DNA of 52,080 nucleotides from JAJRXR01 sp041402005. GTDB lineage: Bacteria > Planctomycetota > Phycisphaerae > Phycisphaerales > UBA1924. Positions 34,201-43,450 of the stretch are shown here, piece by piece. The number at the start of each line of letters is the position of its first letter. The first letter of the stretch is position 1. The position numbers and the translations under genes were made by a program. The DNA is taken from NCBI GenBank assembly GCA_041402005.1, contig JAWKTB010000009.1, forward strand, positions 1 through 52,080, read 5' to 3'. Under the pieces are notes generated by a model that saw only the letters and a list, made by a program, of their open reading frames with translations, did not search any database and had not been told where the DNA came from.

Positions 34201-37200
34201 GGGGCTGACGCTCAACGCCGCGGGTGGGGCGATCGGCGTGACGGGGGGTGTCTCGCTCACCGGCTCGGGCGGGACGGTCACGCTCACCAGCGCCGACGGC
34301 TTCGGCGTCTCCACCGGCTCGATCACGTCCACCATGAACTCGTCGCTCACCATCAACTCGGGCGACGCGATCACCGCGGGGGCGATCAGCCTCGGCTCGG
34401 GCGCGCTGCTGGCCAACGTCGACCAGGGCGCGGACGGGACGACGTCGAGCGTGTTCGGCGCGATCACCGCTGGCTCGGTCTCGGTGCTGGCGGCGAACGA
34501 CGCGACGCTCGACTTCAACGGGTTGATCACGTCGACCGCGGGCGCCGTCAGCCTCAACTCGGGCGCCGGCGGGGCGATCAACATCAACGCCGGCGGGATC
34601 AACGCGACCGGGGGCGCCGTCACCCTGACAGGCTCGACCAAGCTGCTCGCCGACATCGTCTCGGCCGGCGAGTCGATCGTTTTCGTTGGCGATCTGACGC
34701 TCGGGGGTGGCTCGACGCGCTCACTGACGATCACGGGCGGGGGCGCGGGCGACCTGATCGACTTCCAGGGCAGCCTGTTCGCGATGGCGAGCGAGGGGCT
34801 GACGCTCAACGCCGGGACGGGCTCGGTGAATTTTGGCGACGCCTCGGGCGACGGCGTGGGCCAGGGCGGGATGGCCCTGGGCGACGTGCTGATCACCAAT
34901 GCGAATACGGTCACGGTCAACGCCGCGCTCTTCACCGCCGAGTCGTTCAGCGCGGGCGTGGGCGGCACGGTCGGAACGGTCGACTTCAACGCGCCCGCCG
35001 GGCTCGTGACGCTGACCGGCGCCAACGCCTCGGGCAACGCATTGGAGGTCGACGCCTCGACGCTGATCACCCTCGCGCACGCCGTGACCTCGACCGGCGC
35101 CGGCGCCAAGGTCCTGCTGACCGGCCCGGTCCACCTGAACAACGACATCCAAACCAACTCCGGCTCGATCACCTTCGTGGACGACGTGCTGCTGGGCGGG
35201 ACGGGCACGCGGCTGCTCACGATCAACTCGGGCAACGCCGGCGACCTGATCGACTTCCAGGGCGATCTGGACGCCGCGGCGGGCCAGAGCCTCACGCTCA
35301 ACGCCGGGACCGGCGACGTCGCGTTCGGCGACAACGCGACGCTCGACGGGCATGGTCTTTCGGGGGCCCTGGGCGATGTCCTCGTCACCGACGCCACCCT
35401 CGTGACGATCAACGGCTCGATGACCGCCAACTCGCTGTCGATCGGCCAGGGCGGGACCGTCGGGACGGCGACCCTCAACGTCGGGACGTCCACGCTGACC
35501 CTGCTCGGCGCCAGCGGGAGTGGGTACGCCGTCTTCATCGACGTCGGCACGCTGGCCACCCTCAACGGCAACATCGACTCGCAGGCCATGGGCGCCCACG
35601 TCAACTTCGACGGCCCGCTGAACCTCAACGGCAATATCCAGGTCAACGCCGCTGACATCGGCTTCAACGGCGACGTCCTCCTTGGCGGCGGCGGGACGCG
35701 CCTGATCACGATCTTGAACGCCGGCATGTCCGACTCCGTCCTGTTCGCCGAGGATCTGGACTCGGCCGCGGGCGAGGGTCTGACGCTCGACGTCGGGATC
35801 GGGGCGATCGCCTTCGGTGACTCGGGCACGGACCAGATCGGCTTCGTCGGCGAGTTGGGCGACATCCTCGTGCTCAACGCCGGGCTCGTGGACGTCAGCG
35901 GCGCCATGCGAGCCAACTCCTTCACCGCCGGCACGATGGGCACGGTCGGATCGGTCAACTTCGCCGACGCGCCCGGCACGCTGGTCTCGGTCTTCTCCGG
36001 TCAGAACGCGGCGGGGTACGCCCTGCAACTCGCGACGACCAACGGCGTGAACCTGAGTCAGTCGATCGGCGCGACCAGCATGGCTGCCGGCGGCGGGGCG
36101 ATCGACATCGACGCCGGCGCCGGCACGATCACTTCCACCGACGACTTCGACATCGAGACGACGGGCTCGCTCACGCTCCACTCCGATGTTGTGGCGACGG
36201 ACAACATCCTCGTCACGCTCGATGCCGGCGGGCTCGGCGGCATGACCGGCACGTTCCAGGGTCTTGACGGCGGCAACGTCCTGGTCATCAGCACCGGCGG
36301 ACCCCTGAGCCTGACGTTCAATGGCGCGATCAACTCGGCGGGCGCCGTCGGCGTCATGCTCGACGCGATGAGCGCCGGCTCGCTCACCTTCAACGCCGGC
36401 TCGTCCATCACGACCACCGGCGGCACGCTCGCCGGCGAGGGCAGCGTCTCCCTGACCGGCGGCGTCACGCTCGCGACCAATCTGACCATCGACACCTCGG
36501 CAGCGGGCGCCTCGGGCGGGAACATCACGATCTTCAACGCGGTCAATGGTGACGCCGCGGGCACGCGGGCACTCAACCTTCAGGCCGGCGACGGCACGGT
36601 CACGGTCGCCTCGATCGGCGACGTCAACCGACTCGACAGCCTGACGATCGACGCGGGTGGCGGGAACATCAACTTCCGCGGCCTGACCTACGCCGCCGAG
36701 TCGCAGAACTACAACGCCAACCTCTTCTTCGTGGACACACTGTCCGCCCCCGCCAGCGTCCTCTTCACGGGCAACGCCTCGCAGGCCGGGGACATCATCT
36801 TCACGGGCGGCTCGATGACGCTCGCCGCCATGCACGACGTGACGTTCAACGCCCCCAACGGGAACGTCACCCTGGTCCCGATCTTCGGCGGGCCCACCAA
36901 CTCGTTCTACCTCACCAGCTCGGGGACCGCGACCATCGCCGGCCTGGGCACGAACGTCAACCCGTTCGACGCGATCGACATCACCGCCACCGAGATCAAC
37001 CTGACCGGCATGATCTACGGCAACGGGCAGCTCGGGCTCCACCCCTTCAGCGCGGGGCAGAACGTCGAGATTGCCGGCGCCTCCGACTCGGGCGGCGGCG
37101 TCCTCGACCTCACCGCCGCCGACCTCGCCATGCTCGGCGACGGCTTCAGCTCCATCTTCATCGGGCGGACCGACGGGACCGGCGCCTTCGGGATCCACGG

Positions 37201-40200
37201 CTTCACGTTCCTCGACTCGGTCGCCTTCGACACCAGTGGCAACATCCTGATCGACGGCCTGCTCGCGACCTCGGGCGCCGGGGACTCGATCACGCTCGGC
37301 GACAGCGTCGCCCAGTCCAGCCTGATCACCCTCGACGTCGGCGGCGCGACGATCACGACCAACAACGGCGACGTCACCGCCTACGGCTCGCTCAGGCTCG
37401 CCCAGACCTCCACCATCTCCACCGGCGCTGGCGCCGGCAACCTCATGGTCACCGGCGTCACCAACGCGATGGGCGCCGGCGTGCAGGGCCTGACCGTGAC
37501 CGCCGGGACCGGCTCGATCGACATGAACACGATCGGCGCCACGACCGCCCTCGCCTCGCTCTCACTCATGGGCGGAAACATCGACCTCAACGGCATCGGG
37601 ACCGCGATCGCGCAGGGCGTCACCGGCCTCGTCGGCGTCACCGCCTCGGGCCTGGTCACGCTCGACGGCGTGAGCTACAACGCCGCCCAGCACATGTGGA
37701 CCGCCACCGGCGGGTACCTGGCCGCCTCGGACGTGGACTTCCTCGCCTCGACCGGCGTGGGCGTCAACATCGCCGGCGGCGACTTCACACTCGCCGGGAA
37801 CTCGTTCAGCGCGATCACGAGCGGGCAGGACGTCATGATCTCGTCCGCCTTCGTCGGCTCGGGCATGATCGGCGAGACGTTCCTCGTCAACGCGAACGGT
37901 GGCGCCGTCTCTCTGGCCAGCCTCGGTTCCTCCGGCGCCCGCCTCGCCTCGGTCGAGGTCAGGGGCGCGACCATCTCCCTCCACGACGTCTACACCCTCG
38001 AGCAGGTCGGCGCCTCGGGCGACCAGACCTTCGTCGGCGACCTCACCCTCGCAAGCACATACGACTCCATGGGCGGTGACATCCTCTTCGACGGCGACGT
38101 GCTCGGCCTGAGCACCGTCGTCGCCGACGCCGCGGGCGGGACCATCACCTTCACCGGCACGAACCTGTCCGCGCCCGTCTGGGACCTCACCGCCGCCTTC
38201 TACGACTTCACCGGCTCGCCCTCCGTGTTCATGGAGGCGACCGGCGGCAACCTGACGTTCAACGGCGGGCAGATCCGCCTCATGGGCCCCAGCGACATCA
38301 CCTTCGAGGCTCTCTTCGGCACGAGCGACATCACCCTCGCCAACATCTGGGGCAACGGGACGGAGGATCTGATCGCGACGGCGACGGGGACGATCTTCAC
38401 CAACGGCGCCGGCTCGAGCGCCGCGACGGGCGTCGACACCACGACCTTCACCGCTGAGGAGATCGACTTCTCGGGCGCCGACTTCTGGACCAACTTCGCC
38501 ACGCTCGCCCCTTACATGGCGGGGACGGACGTGAACGTCGCGATGGGCGTCTCGGGCACGAGCCTGGACCTCACCGCCGCCGAGCTGAACTCGCTGAAGG
38601 GCCTGGACGAGCTGTACATCGGGCGCCTGGACGGCACGGGCCTGATGAGCGTCGGCGCCCTGACGCTCTCGTCATACCTCGAGCTCCAGATGCAGGGCGT
38701 GGGCGGGGGGATCGAGCTCTGGGGACCGCTCACCATCACCGGCGGCAACGACGTCTACTTCCGTTCCGACGACCCCATGGTCCTCGGCGGCGCCGTCACC
38801 ACCCAGGGTGGCGACTTCTTCTGCGACACCAACATCCTCGTCACCGGGACCGCCTCGATCACGACCGGCGGCGGGGACATCAACCTCCACTACGCCTTCG
38901 ACGGCCTGACCGACGGCGATGGCGACCTCTCCATCGACTACGGCTCCGGGACCATCAACTTCCTCGACACCCCGTACGGGTACGGGTTCATCAACCGCCT
39001 CAACACCCTCCACGTCACGGGCGATCTGATCACGCTGCACTTCGCCCGCACCGCGGGCTCGCAGACCTTCTCAGGCGTCACGATGCTCGACGACGGGCTC
39101 GGCGGCGCCGTCGTCGACGCCCTCGACGGGCCCATCACCTTCGAGGACGACGTCTACGTCCAGGGACTCGCCCAGATCACGATGGGCGGCGTTCACCAGA
39201 CGACGTTCATGGGCGACGTCTTCGGCATGAACACGGGCGCCGACATCCTCCACGTCGACGCCGGCGCATCGGGCACGGTCCGCTTCGAGGGGAATATCGG
39301 CACGACCTCCAAGGAGCTCGAGTCGCTCTTCATCGACGACGCGGTCGCGACCACCTTCCTCGGCAACGTCTATGTGGACGACCAGCTCGACATCACGGGC
39401 GACGCGGTCCTCGACGCCTCGGGCGATCCCGACCACGTGCTCGTGTTCTGCGGCAACGACGTCACCTTCCGCAACGCCCTGTACTCCAGCGTCCAGGGCG
39501 CCTCGGGCATCGACGTCTGGGCCAGCGGCCTGACGACCTTCATGGGCCCCGTCGGCGACGGCGCGGGACGCCTCCGCTCCATCGCCACCGACGCGCCGGG
39601 CACGACGATCATCGCCGACGACATCTCGACCCAGTTCGGCATGACCTTCGGCGACGACGTCCTCATCGCCGGCACGCCCACCCTGCGTACCTACGACACC
39701 GGCGTCGCCGGCTCGATCTACTTCTGGAAGACCGTCAACGCCGACGGCAACCCGGGTCGCACGCTGACGGTGCTCACCGACCTGACCAGCATCGGCCTGG
39801 TCGGGGGCGTGCCCAACCCGAACGTCCCGATCATCCACTTCGTGGGCGACATCGGCACGGGCGTGGGGGGCCAGCTCGCCGAGCTGAACCTGAACTACTC
39901 GCTCTCCTTGGGCATCGACGGGCACATCGACGTGCCGGTGGGCGCCACGATCGTGCTGGGTGACGCCGCGGCCTTCCTCGGCTCGGGCACGATGCGCGAC
40001 TTCACCCTCAACGTGCAGACCCTCAACATGGGCTTCAACGAGAAGATCGGCGTGCCCGGGGCGCTGCACCTGACCGCGACGCTCGCCGCCCGCCTGGGCG
40101 ACATCACCGCCGCGGGCGACCTCTTCGTCACGACGCCCTCGCTCACGATCCTGACCCGCGTCCCGGGCCAGGTGTACGACCCGATCACGGGGATGGCCGC

Positions 40201-41101
40201 CTTCGACGACGGCGTGGACTTCATCTCGGGCGGCACCCAGATCGTCTTCACGACCGGCTCGATCACGCTCGAGGGCTCGGGCGACGACCCCAGCTTCGCC
40301 GTCTCGGGCGGCAACGTCACCGTCAGCGAGCCATTCGAGATCCGTTCGTTCTCCGAGCAGGTCTCGGCGCTCATGTCTGGCGTGATCGTGCTGGACGTTC
40401 GCTCGCTCGGCCCGACGAACACGAACGTGGCCGAGGCGATCGCCGCCGCGGTCCCGCGCGAGAGCCAGTCGGGCACCATCTCGGAGGACACGACGGTCGG
40501 TCTGGCCGCCCAGGAGGTCCTCCGCGAGCTGGGCATCTACCCCAGGGCGTCGCTGACCGACCCGCACCTGACCGACGCGGAGCGGACGGCCCTGCTCGAG
40601 GCGGTGCTCGAGGCGATGCTGGGCATGGCGGTCTACAACGACCTCCCCGGCGCCGCCGAGCCCGAGTACACCGAGGTCACGGTCGACCGCCTCGAGCTCG
40701 AGCTGGTCGATGACATCCTGGCCGAGTACCGGTCCCTGTTCCGCGTCGAGCGGGTGGACCCGGAAACGGGCGAGACGATCGTCGAGGACCGTCGGGCCCA
40801 CATCCGCGACACCTTGTCTGCGGCGGTCATCCTCTACTTCGAGACCCTGGACACCGACGAGTTCGACCCCGAGCAGTTCATGGCCTTCCTCCAGGAGCAC
40901 GGCGAGCAGACCAGCGAGGCCCTCGGGTACGTCACCGAGCTCCGCCGCCTGTTCGGGCGCATCCGCCTGCTGGGTCTGTCGTCGCGTGAGGTGGCGGGGG
41001 TGAAGAGCGCCCTGTTCGGCGCGGTCCGCCCGGGCGATCTGACGACGTCGCAGATCGAGGCGCTGCTCGACCCGTCCTCGGCGCCGGCGGCGTCAAAGTA
41101 A
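31208..41101 (+). CDS. Giant TpsA exoprotein with filamentous-haemagglutinin N-terminal domain
   Basis: 3297 residues, about 330 kDa. A signal peptide (GAAVLAGGAAHALA) precedes a TPS domain with the classic block SRVLNRIDGAMPTFINGTLE followed by ANGQVFFVNPAGIYFGGG, then VVNQGTIKSSGSVALLG. The rest is a predicted right-handed beta-helix. It includes a near-duplicate of about 290 bases at 33740 and 34240, and three units of about 490 bases starting at 34685, 35177 and 35666. From about 40330 the protein becomes helical and charged (DVRSLGPTNTNVAEAIAAA, RLELELVDDILAEYRSLF, ASREVAGVKSALF-like tail), an unusual C-terminus for this class. The ATG at 31208 follows GGGAGGTCTGCC. It is presumably an adhesin or surface filament. 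Confidence 0.88.
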   Translation: MRARDLMRAAGRAIGCRGAIGAAVLAGGAAHALAGPEGEDVQYGWAEFYRDGVLTYIYVSDLAIIQYDAFNIESWETVRFIQPSEMSRVLNRIDGAMPTFINGTLEANGQVFFVNPAGIYFGGGSVIDVGGIYAAAGHISNNDFLSGVNNFTGLQGEVVNQGTIKSSGSVALLGRRVANFGQVIADDVVTMAAGDEVLIGERDGHVFARVTGIGEYNGGGPATLVGVENSGVIRAGNQVVLGVGDQFALALFDTSEIYAQAVDISGKNGSHISVAGKIDVTGDTGGRVHILGDYIEIDNAIIDASGLNGGGTIRIGGGYQGSGSLWRAKGTWIGQNALLRADAINQGDGGAVIVWADGATGFAGTISAKGGAFGGNGGFTEVSGKGWLSFGGRVDLTAAFGHKGTLLLDPTNIRIFDGPAGSGDVNSSATNADFIFGAADADPGDMETSIANADIVTLLDTTDLVLQANNDILIEGSIDASGNAGDHSLSLNAGRSVVISDNVSILLRGAFSATVNDVNAGVDRGAGAGVFTMGANSVIRTTYGASDGAITIESQDGRTGAELSGDFTLGTLDAGTATISLTVTGDDGSASFLAATGGAFLTGGAVELNNALVGGDMGTSGALLSITSPMFAAATSGDAFLAFSGATTIDTVGGTTGVSSSGGSLSLISSDLITIDEAVSVTGTNIVSINAGDLDIGATGSITGGSTGVFITSSNDVELGVASGAGGVMVLDNAELSRISGGALFIGLGSLIPSIRVEGVDGAALGGDVFAGLGGGLVSLSAAVVTFEGAASVFTNLSVTATTSATIDTDLTTELGGLTVTTPALDIGGGLMVSSAGTLMLSGPITLTGAGGTVTLASGDGFGVTTGSVTSSMGSSLTINSGAGVTTGAVNLGAGDLVANVDQGADDSTTSSFGAITAGSVSVTASNAATLNLNGLVTTSAGGVTVDALAGGTINVITGGINATGGDIDLTAMTTTLLAALTSNTGGISVTGNLSIGQGLTLNAAGGAIGVTGGVSLTGSGGTVTLTSADGFGVSTGSITSTMNSSLTINSGDAITAGAISLGSGALLANVDQGADGTTSSVFGAITAGSVSVLAANDATLDFNGLITSTAGAVSLNSGAGGAININAGGINATGGAVTLTGSTKLLADIVSAGESIVFVGDLTLGGGSTRSLTITGGGAGDLIDFQGSLFAMASEGLTLNAGTGSVNFGDASGDGVGQGGMALGDVLITNANTVTVNAALFTAESFSAGVGGTVGTVDFNAPAGLVTLTGANASGNALEVDASTLITLAHAVTSTGAGAKVLLTGPVHLNNDIQTNSGSITFVDDVLLGGTGTRLLTINSGNAGDLIDFQGDLDAAAGQSLTLNAGTGDVAFGDNATLDGHGLSGALGDVLVTDATLVTINGSMTANSLSIGQGGTVGTATLNVGTSTLTLLGASGSGYAVFIDVGTLATLNGNIDSQAMGAHVNFDGPLNLNGNIQVNAADIGFNGDVLLGGGGTRLITILNAGMSDSVLFAEDLDSAAGEGLTLDVGIGAIAFGDSGTDQIGFVGELGDILVLNAGLVDVSGAMRANSFTAGTMGTVGSVNFADAPGTLVSVFSGQNAAGYALQLATTNGVNLSQSIGATSMAAGGGAIDIDAGAGTITSTDDFDIETTGSLTLHSDVVATDNILVTLDAGGLGGMTGTFQGLDGGNVLVISTGGPLSLTFNGAINSAGAVGVMLDAMSAGSLTFNAGSSITTTGGTLAGEGSVSLTGGVTLATNLTIDTSAAGASGGNITIFNAVNGDAAGTRALNLQAGDGTVTVASIGDVNRLDSLTIDAGGGNINFRGLTYAAESQNYNANLFFVDTLSAPASVLFTGNASQAGDIIFTGGSMTLAAMHDVTFNAPNGNVTLVPIFGGPTNSFYLTSSGTATIAGLGTNVNPFDAIDITATEINLTGMIYGNGQLGLHPFSAGQNVEIAGASDSGGGVLDLTAADLAMLGDGFSSIFIGRTDGTGAFGIHGFTFLDSVAFDTSGNILIDGLLATSGAGDSITLGDSVAQSSLITLDVGGATITTNNGDVTAYGSLRLAQTSTISTGAGAGNLMVTGVTNAMGAGVQGLTVTAGTGSIDMNTIGATTALASLSLMGGNIDLNGIGTAIAQGVTGLVGVTASGLVTLDGVSYNAAQHMWTATGGYLAASDVDFLASTGVGVNIAGGDFTLAGNSFSAITSGQDVMISSAFVGSGMIGETFLVNANGGAVSLASLGSSGARLASVEVRGATISLHDVYTLEQVGASGDQTFVGDLTLASTYDSMGGDILFDGDVLGLSTVVADAAGGTITFTGTNLSAPVWDLTAAFYDFTGSPSVFMEATGGNLTFNGGQIRLMGPSDITFEALFGTSDITLANIWGNGTEDLIATATGTIFTNGAGSSAATGVDTTTFTAEEIDFSGADFWTNFATLAPYMAGTDVNVAMGVSGTSLDLTAAELNSLKGLDELYIGRLDGTGLMSVGALTLSSYLELQMQGVGGGIELWGPLTITGGNDVYFRSDDPMVLGGAVTTQGGDFFCDTNILVTGTASITTGGGDINLHYAFDGLTDGDGDLSIDYGSGTINFLDTPYGYGFINRLNTLHVTGDLITLHFARTAGSQTFSGVTMLDDGLGGAVVDALDGPITFEDDVYVQGLAQITMGGVHQTTFMGDVFGMNTGADILHVDAGASGTVRFEGNIGTTSKELESLFIDDAVATTFLGNVYVDDQLDITGDAVLDASGDPDHVLVFCGNDVTFRNALYSSVQGASGIDVWASGLTTFMGPVGDGAGRLRSIATDAPGTTIIADDISTQFGMTFGDDVLIAGTPTLRTYDTGVAGSIYFWKTVNADGNPGRTLTVLTDLTSIGLVGGVPNPNVPIIHFVGDIGTGVGGQLAELNLNYSLSLGIDGHIDVPVGATIVLGDAAAFLGSGTMRDFTLNVQTLNMGFNEKIGVPGALHLTATLAARLGDITAAGDLFVTTPSLTILTRVPGQVYDPITGMAAFDDGVDFISGGTQIVFTTGSITLEGSGDDPSFAVSGGNVTVSEPFEIRSFSEQVSALMSGVIVLDVRSLGPTNTNVAEAIAAAVPRESQSGTISEDTTVGLAAQEVLRELGIYPRASLTDPHLTDAERTALLEAVLEAMLGMAVYNDLPGAAEPEYTEVTVDRLELELVDDILAEYRSLFRVERVDPETGETIVEDRRAHIRDTLSAAVILYFETLDTDEFDPEQFMAFLQEHGEQTSEALGYVTELRRLFGRIRLLGLSSREVAGVKSALFGAVRPGDLTTSQIEALLDPSSAPAASK
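33740..34531 (+). repeat. Two-copy internal repeat of the TpsA gene
   Basis: Two copies of about 290 bases, 33740-34028 and 34240-34531, offset by 500 bases. They encode LTGAGGTVTLASGDGFGVTT / LTGSGGTVTLTSADGFGVST, and later VANVDQGADDSTTSSFGAIT / LANVDQGADGTTSSVFGAIT. Protein and DNA identity are high enough to suggest recent duplication or gene conversion within the beta-helix. Confidence 0.75.
34685..36090 (+). repeat. Three-copy 490-bp internal repeat of the TpsA gene
   Basis: Units start near 34685, 35177 and 35666. Each encodes (G/D)DxxLGGxxTRxLTI, a DLIDFQG-like step, GLTLNAGTG-like and LGDVLVT-like segments, and a TVGTVxF turn. The spacing is regular (492 and 489 bases) and identity falls off in the third copy. 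They are beta-helix modules that could vary in number between strains. Confidence 0.7.
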
Positions 41102-41152
41102 CGTTTGCATCCGCATTTGCGGGGCGACACGCGGGGCTCCCTTTGTGGAGTC

Positions 41153-41180
41153 TTGCTTGTCGTGCGCTTGACGCAATACT
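41153..41180 (+). promoter_or_regulatory. Candidate glnA promoter
   Basis: TTGCTT (41153-41158), a 16-base spacer, and AATACT (41175-41180), about 60 bases upstream of the glutamine synthetase start. A short CCGCA-TT-TGCGG palindrome at 41111-41122 precedes it and may end the TpsA message. Confidence 0.4.
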
Positions 41181-41240
41181 TCCCCTTTGGGTCCGTGAGG
41201 ACCGATGCCAGCGCCACACAGCCCGAAGGGAGTCAGCCGC

Positions 41241-43436
41241 ATGGACCGGATGAGCGTCAGGGAGGAGGCGATTGCGTCAGCCACCGAGTGGGAGGTCGTG
41301 TCGGGCCGCTTCCAGGCCGGTCGGGAGCGGGTCGACGAGATCTACGCCCGCGACGTCTTCACGCTCCGCGCCATGCGCGAGCGCCTGCCCAAGGACACCT
41401 TCCGCGCCGTCCAGGGCGTGATCGAGCGCGGCGAGCGCCTCGCCGCCCACCAGGCCGACGTCATCGCCTCCGCGATGAAGGACTGGGCCCTCGAACGCGG
41501 CGCCACCCACTACACCCACTGGTTCCACCCGCTCACGGGCCTCACCGCCGAGAAGCACGACTCGCTCGTCATCCCCGACGGCCAGGGGCACGTCCTCTTC
41601 GGCCTCTCGGGCAAGGAGCTCATCCAGGGCGAGCCCGACGCCTCCAGCTTCCCCTCGGGCGGCCTGCGCGCCACCTTCGAGGCCCGCGGCTACACCGCCT
41701 GGGACGTCACCAGCCCCGCCTTCATCGTGCGGGGCGCCAACTGCGCGACCCTGTGCATCCCGACCGCCTTTGTGAGCTACAACGGCCAGGCCCTCGACAA
41801 GAAGATCCCTCTCCTGCGCTCCATCGAAGCGCTCTCCTCCCAGGCGATGCGGATCCTCAAGATCTTCGGGACCGATGCGGGCGTGAACCGCGTCCACACC
41901 ACCCTCGGCACCGAGCAGGAGTACTTCCTGGTCGATCGCCGCCTCTACTTCGCCCGCCCGGACCTGGTCAGTTGCGAGCGGACGCTCTTCGGCGCCGCCC
42001 CGCCCAAGCACCAGCAGCTCGAGGACCACTACTTCGGGGCGATCCCCAACCGCGTCCTCGCCTTCATGGCCGAGGTCGAGGACGAGCTCTACCGCCTGGG
42101 CGTGCCTGTCAAGACCCGTCACAACGAGGTGGCGCCGGGCCAGTACGAGCTCGCCCCGATCTTCGAGGAGACCAACGTCGCCTGCGATCACCAGATGCTC
42201 GTCATGGAGACGCTCAAACGGGTCGCCCCCCGTTTCGGCTTCACGGCCCTCCTCCACGAGAAGCCCTTCGCCGGCATGAACGGCTCGGGCAAGCACAACA
42301 ACTGGTCCATGTCCACAGACACCGGCGTCAACCTCCTCGATCCCTCCGACGAGACCCACACCAACCTCCAGTTCATGACCTTCCTGTGCGCCGTCATCCG
42401 CGCGGTCCACCTCCACGGCGACCTCATCCGCGCCTCGGTCGCGACCGCCGCCAACGACCACCGCCTCGGCGCCAATGAAGCCCCACCCGCGATCATGTCC
42501 ATCTTCCTGGGCGACATGCTCACGGACCTCATCGATCAGCTCGAGAAGGGAACGCCCGAGCGCACCAAGGAGGGCGGCCTGCTCGACCTGGGCTCGCGCT
42601 CCCTGCCCCCGATCCGGCGCGACCCGGGCGATCGCAACCGCACGAGCCCCTTCGCGTTCACGGGCAACAAGTTCGAGCTGCGCGCCGTCGGCTCGTCGGC
42701 CGCCGTCGCCTGGCCCAACACCGTCATCAACACGATCGTCGCCGAGTCGCTCGACCACATCGCCTCGGGCCTGGAGAAGCGTCTGGGCTCGGACCGCTCG
42801 GCGGCGAAGATCCAGACCGCCGTCCACGAGACGCTCCGCGAGCTCATCAAGGCCCACAAGGCGGTCGTCTTCAACGGCGACAACTACACCACCGCCTGGC
42901 ACGAGGAGGCCAAGCGCCGGGGCCTGCCCAACCTGCGTGACACCGCCGAGGCGTTGCCCGTGCTCCGTTCGGACAAGGCGGCGGCGATGTTCGAGAAATA
43001 CGCCGTGCTGTCCCGCTCCGAGCTCGAGTCCCGCGTCAACATCTTCTGCGAGAAGTTCGCGACCCAGTGCGGCATCGAGTCGCACCAGATGGCCTCGATC
43101 GGGCGGACGATGATCCTGCCCGCGGCGATGGAGCACCAGCGTCGCCTGGCCGAGACGGTCGCCGCGACGCAGGGGGCGGGCGTGGACGCCGAGGGCGCCC
43201 GCGCCGCCCTTGAGGACTTCGCCGACCTGGCGTCGCGCTTCCGCGAGAAGATCGAGACGCTCGAGGAGGTGTCGCGCCACGAGGCGGGCGACCCGGTCGA
43301 GCACGCCAAGCACATCGCCGCTACCGTCCGCCCGGCGATGGCCGACCTGCGTGCGATCGGTGACGACCTGGAGCGCTCGATCGCCGACGACCTGTGGCCG
43401 ATGCCGAACTACCGGGAGTTGTTGACGATCAGGTAG
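41241..43436 (+). CDS. glnN: Glutamine synthetase type III (GlnN)
   Basis: ATP-dependent glutamine synthesis from glutamate and ammonia; a dodecameric cytoplasmic enzyme, 731 residues, which fits the GSIII family (about 700-730) rather than GSI (about 470). Motifs: EQEYFLVDRRLYFARPDL, KTRHNEVAPGQYELAPIFEE and GMNGSGKHNNWSMSTDTGVN, the catalytic and ATP-site blocks. The start at 41241 (MDRMSVREEA) follows GGGAG; an in-frame ATG at 41205 preceded by GAGG is possible and would add 12 residues. It is convergent with the next gene, 14 bases away. Confidence 0.95.
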   Translation: MDRMSVREEAIASATEWEVVSGRFQAGRERVDEIYARDVFTLRAMRERLPKDTFRAVQGVIERGERLAAHQADVIASAMKDWALERGATHYTHWFHPLTGLTAEKHDSLVIPDGQGHVLFGLSGKELIQGEPDASSFPSGGLRATFEARGYTAWDVTSPAFIVRGANCATLCIPTAFVSYNGQALDKKIPLLRSIEALSSQAMRILKIFGTDAGVNRVHTTLGTEQEYFLVDRRLYFARPDLVSCERTLFGAAPPKHQQLEDHYFGAIPNRVLAFMAEVEDELYRLGVPVKTRHNEVAPGQYELAPIFEETNVACDHQMLVMETLKRVAPRFGFTALLHEKPFAGMNGSGKHNNWSMSTDTGVNLLDPSDETHTNLQFMTFLCAVIRAVHLHGDLIRASVATAANDHRLGANEAPPAIMSIFLGDMLTDLIDQLEKGTPERTKEGGLLDLGSRSLPPIRRDPGDRNRTSPFAFTGNKFELRAVGSSAAVAWPNTVINTIVAESLDHIASGLEKRLGSDRSAAKIQTAVHETLRELIKAHKAVVFNGDNYTTAWHEEAKRRGLPNLRDTAEALPVLRSDKAAAMFEKYAVLSRSELESRVNIFCEKFATQCGIESHQMASIGRTMILPAAMEHQRRLAETVAATQGAGVDAEGARAALEDFADLASRFREKIETLEEVSRHEAGDPVEHAKHIAATVRPAMADLRAIGDDLERSIADDLWPMPNYRELLTIR

Positions 43437-43450
43437 TCGCCGCGTCAGTC

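Noticed and set aside
32833..37198. Minus-strand open frames of 1048 and 825 residues inside the TpsA gene
   Set aside because: They are mirror frames of a GC-rich repetitive gene; composition is Val/Pro/Ala- or Arg/Asp-rich without domains, and the plus strand encodes a clear TPS exoprotein.
39071..40900. Minus-strand 609-residue open frame
   Set aside because: Shadow of the TpsA C-terminal coding region; no plausible domain or start.
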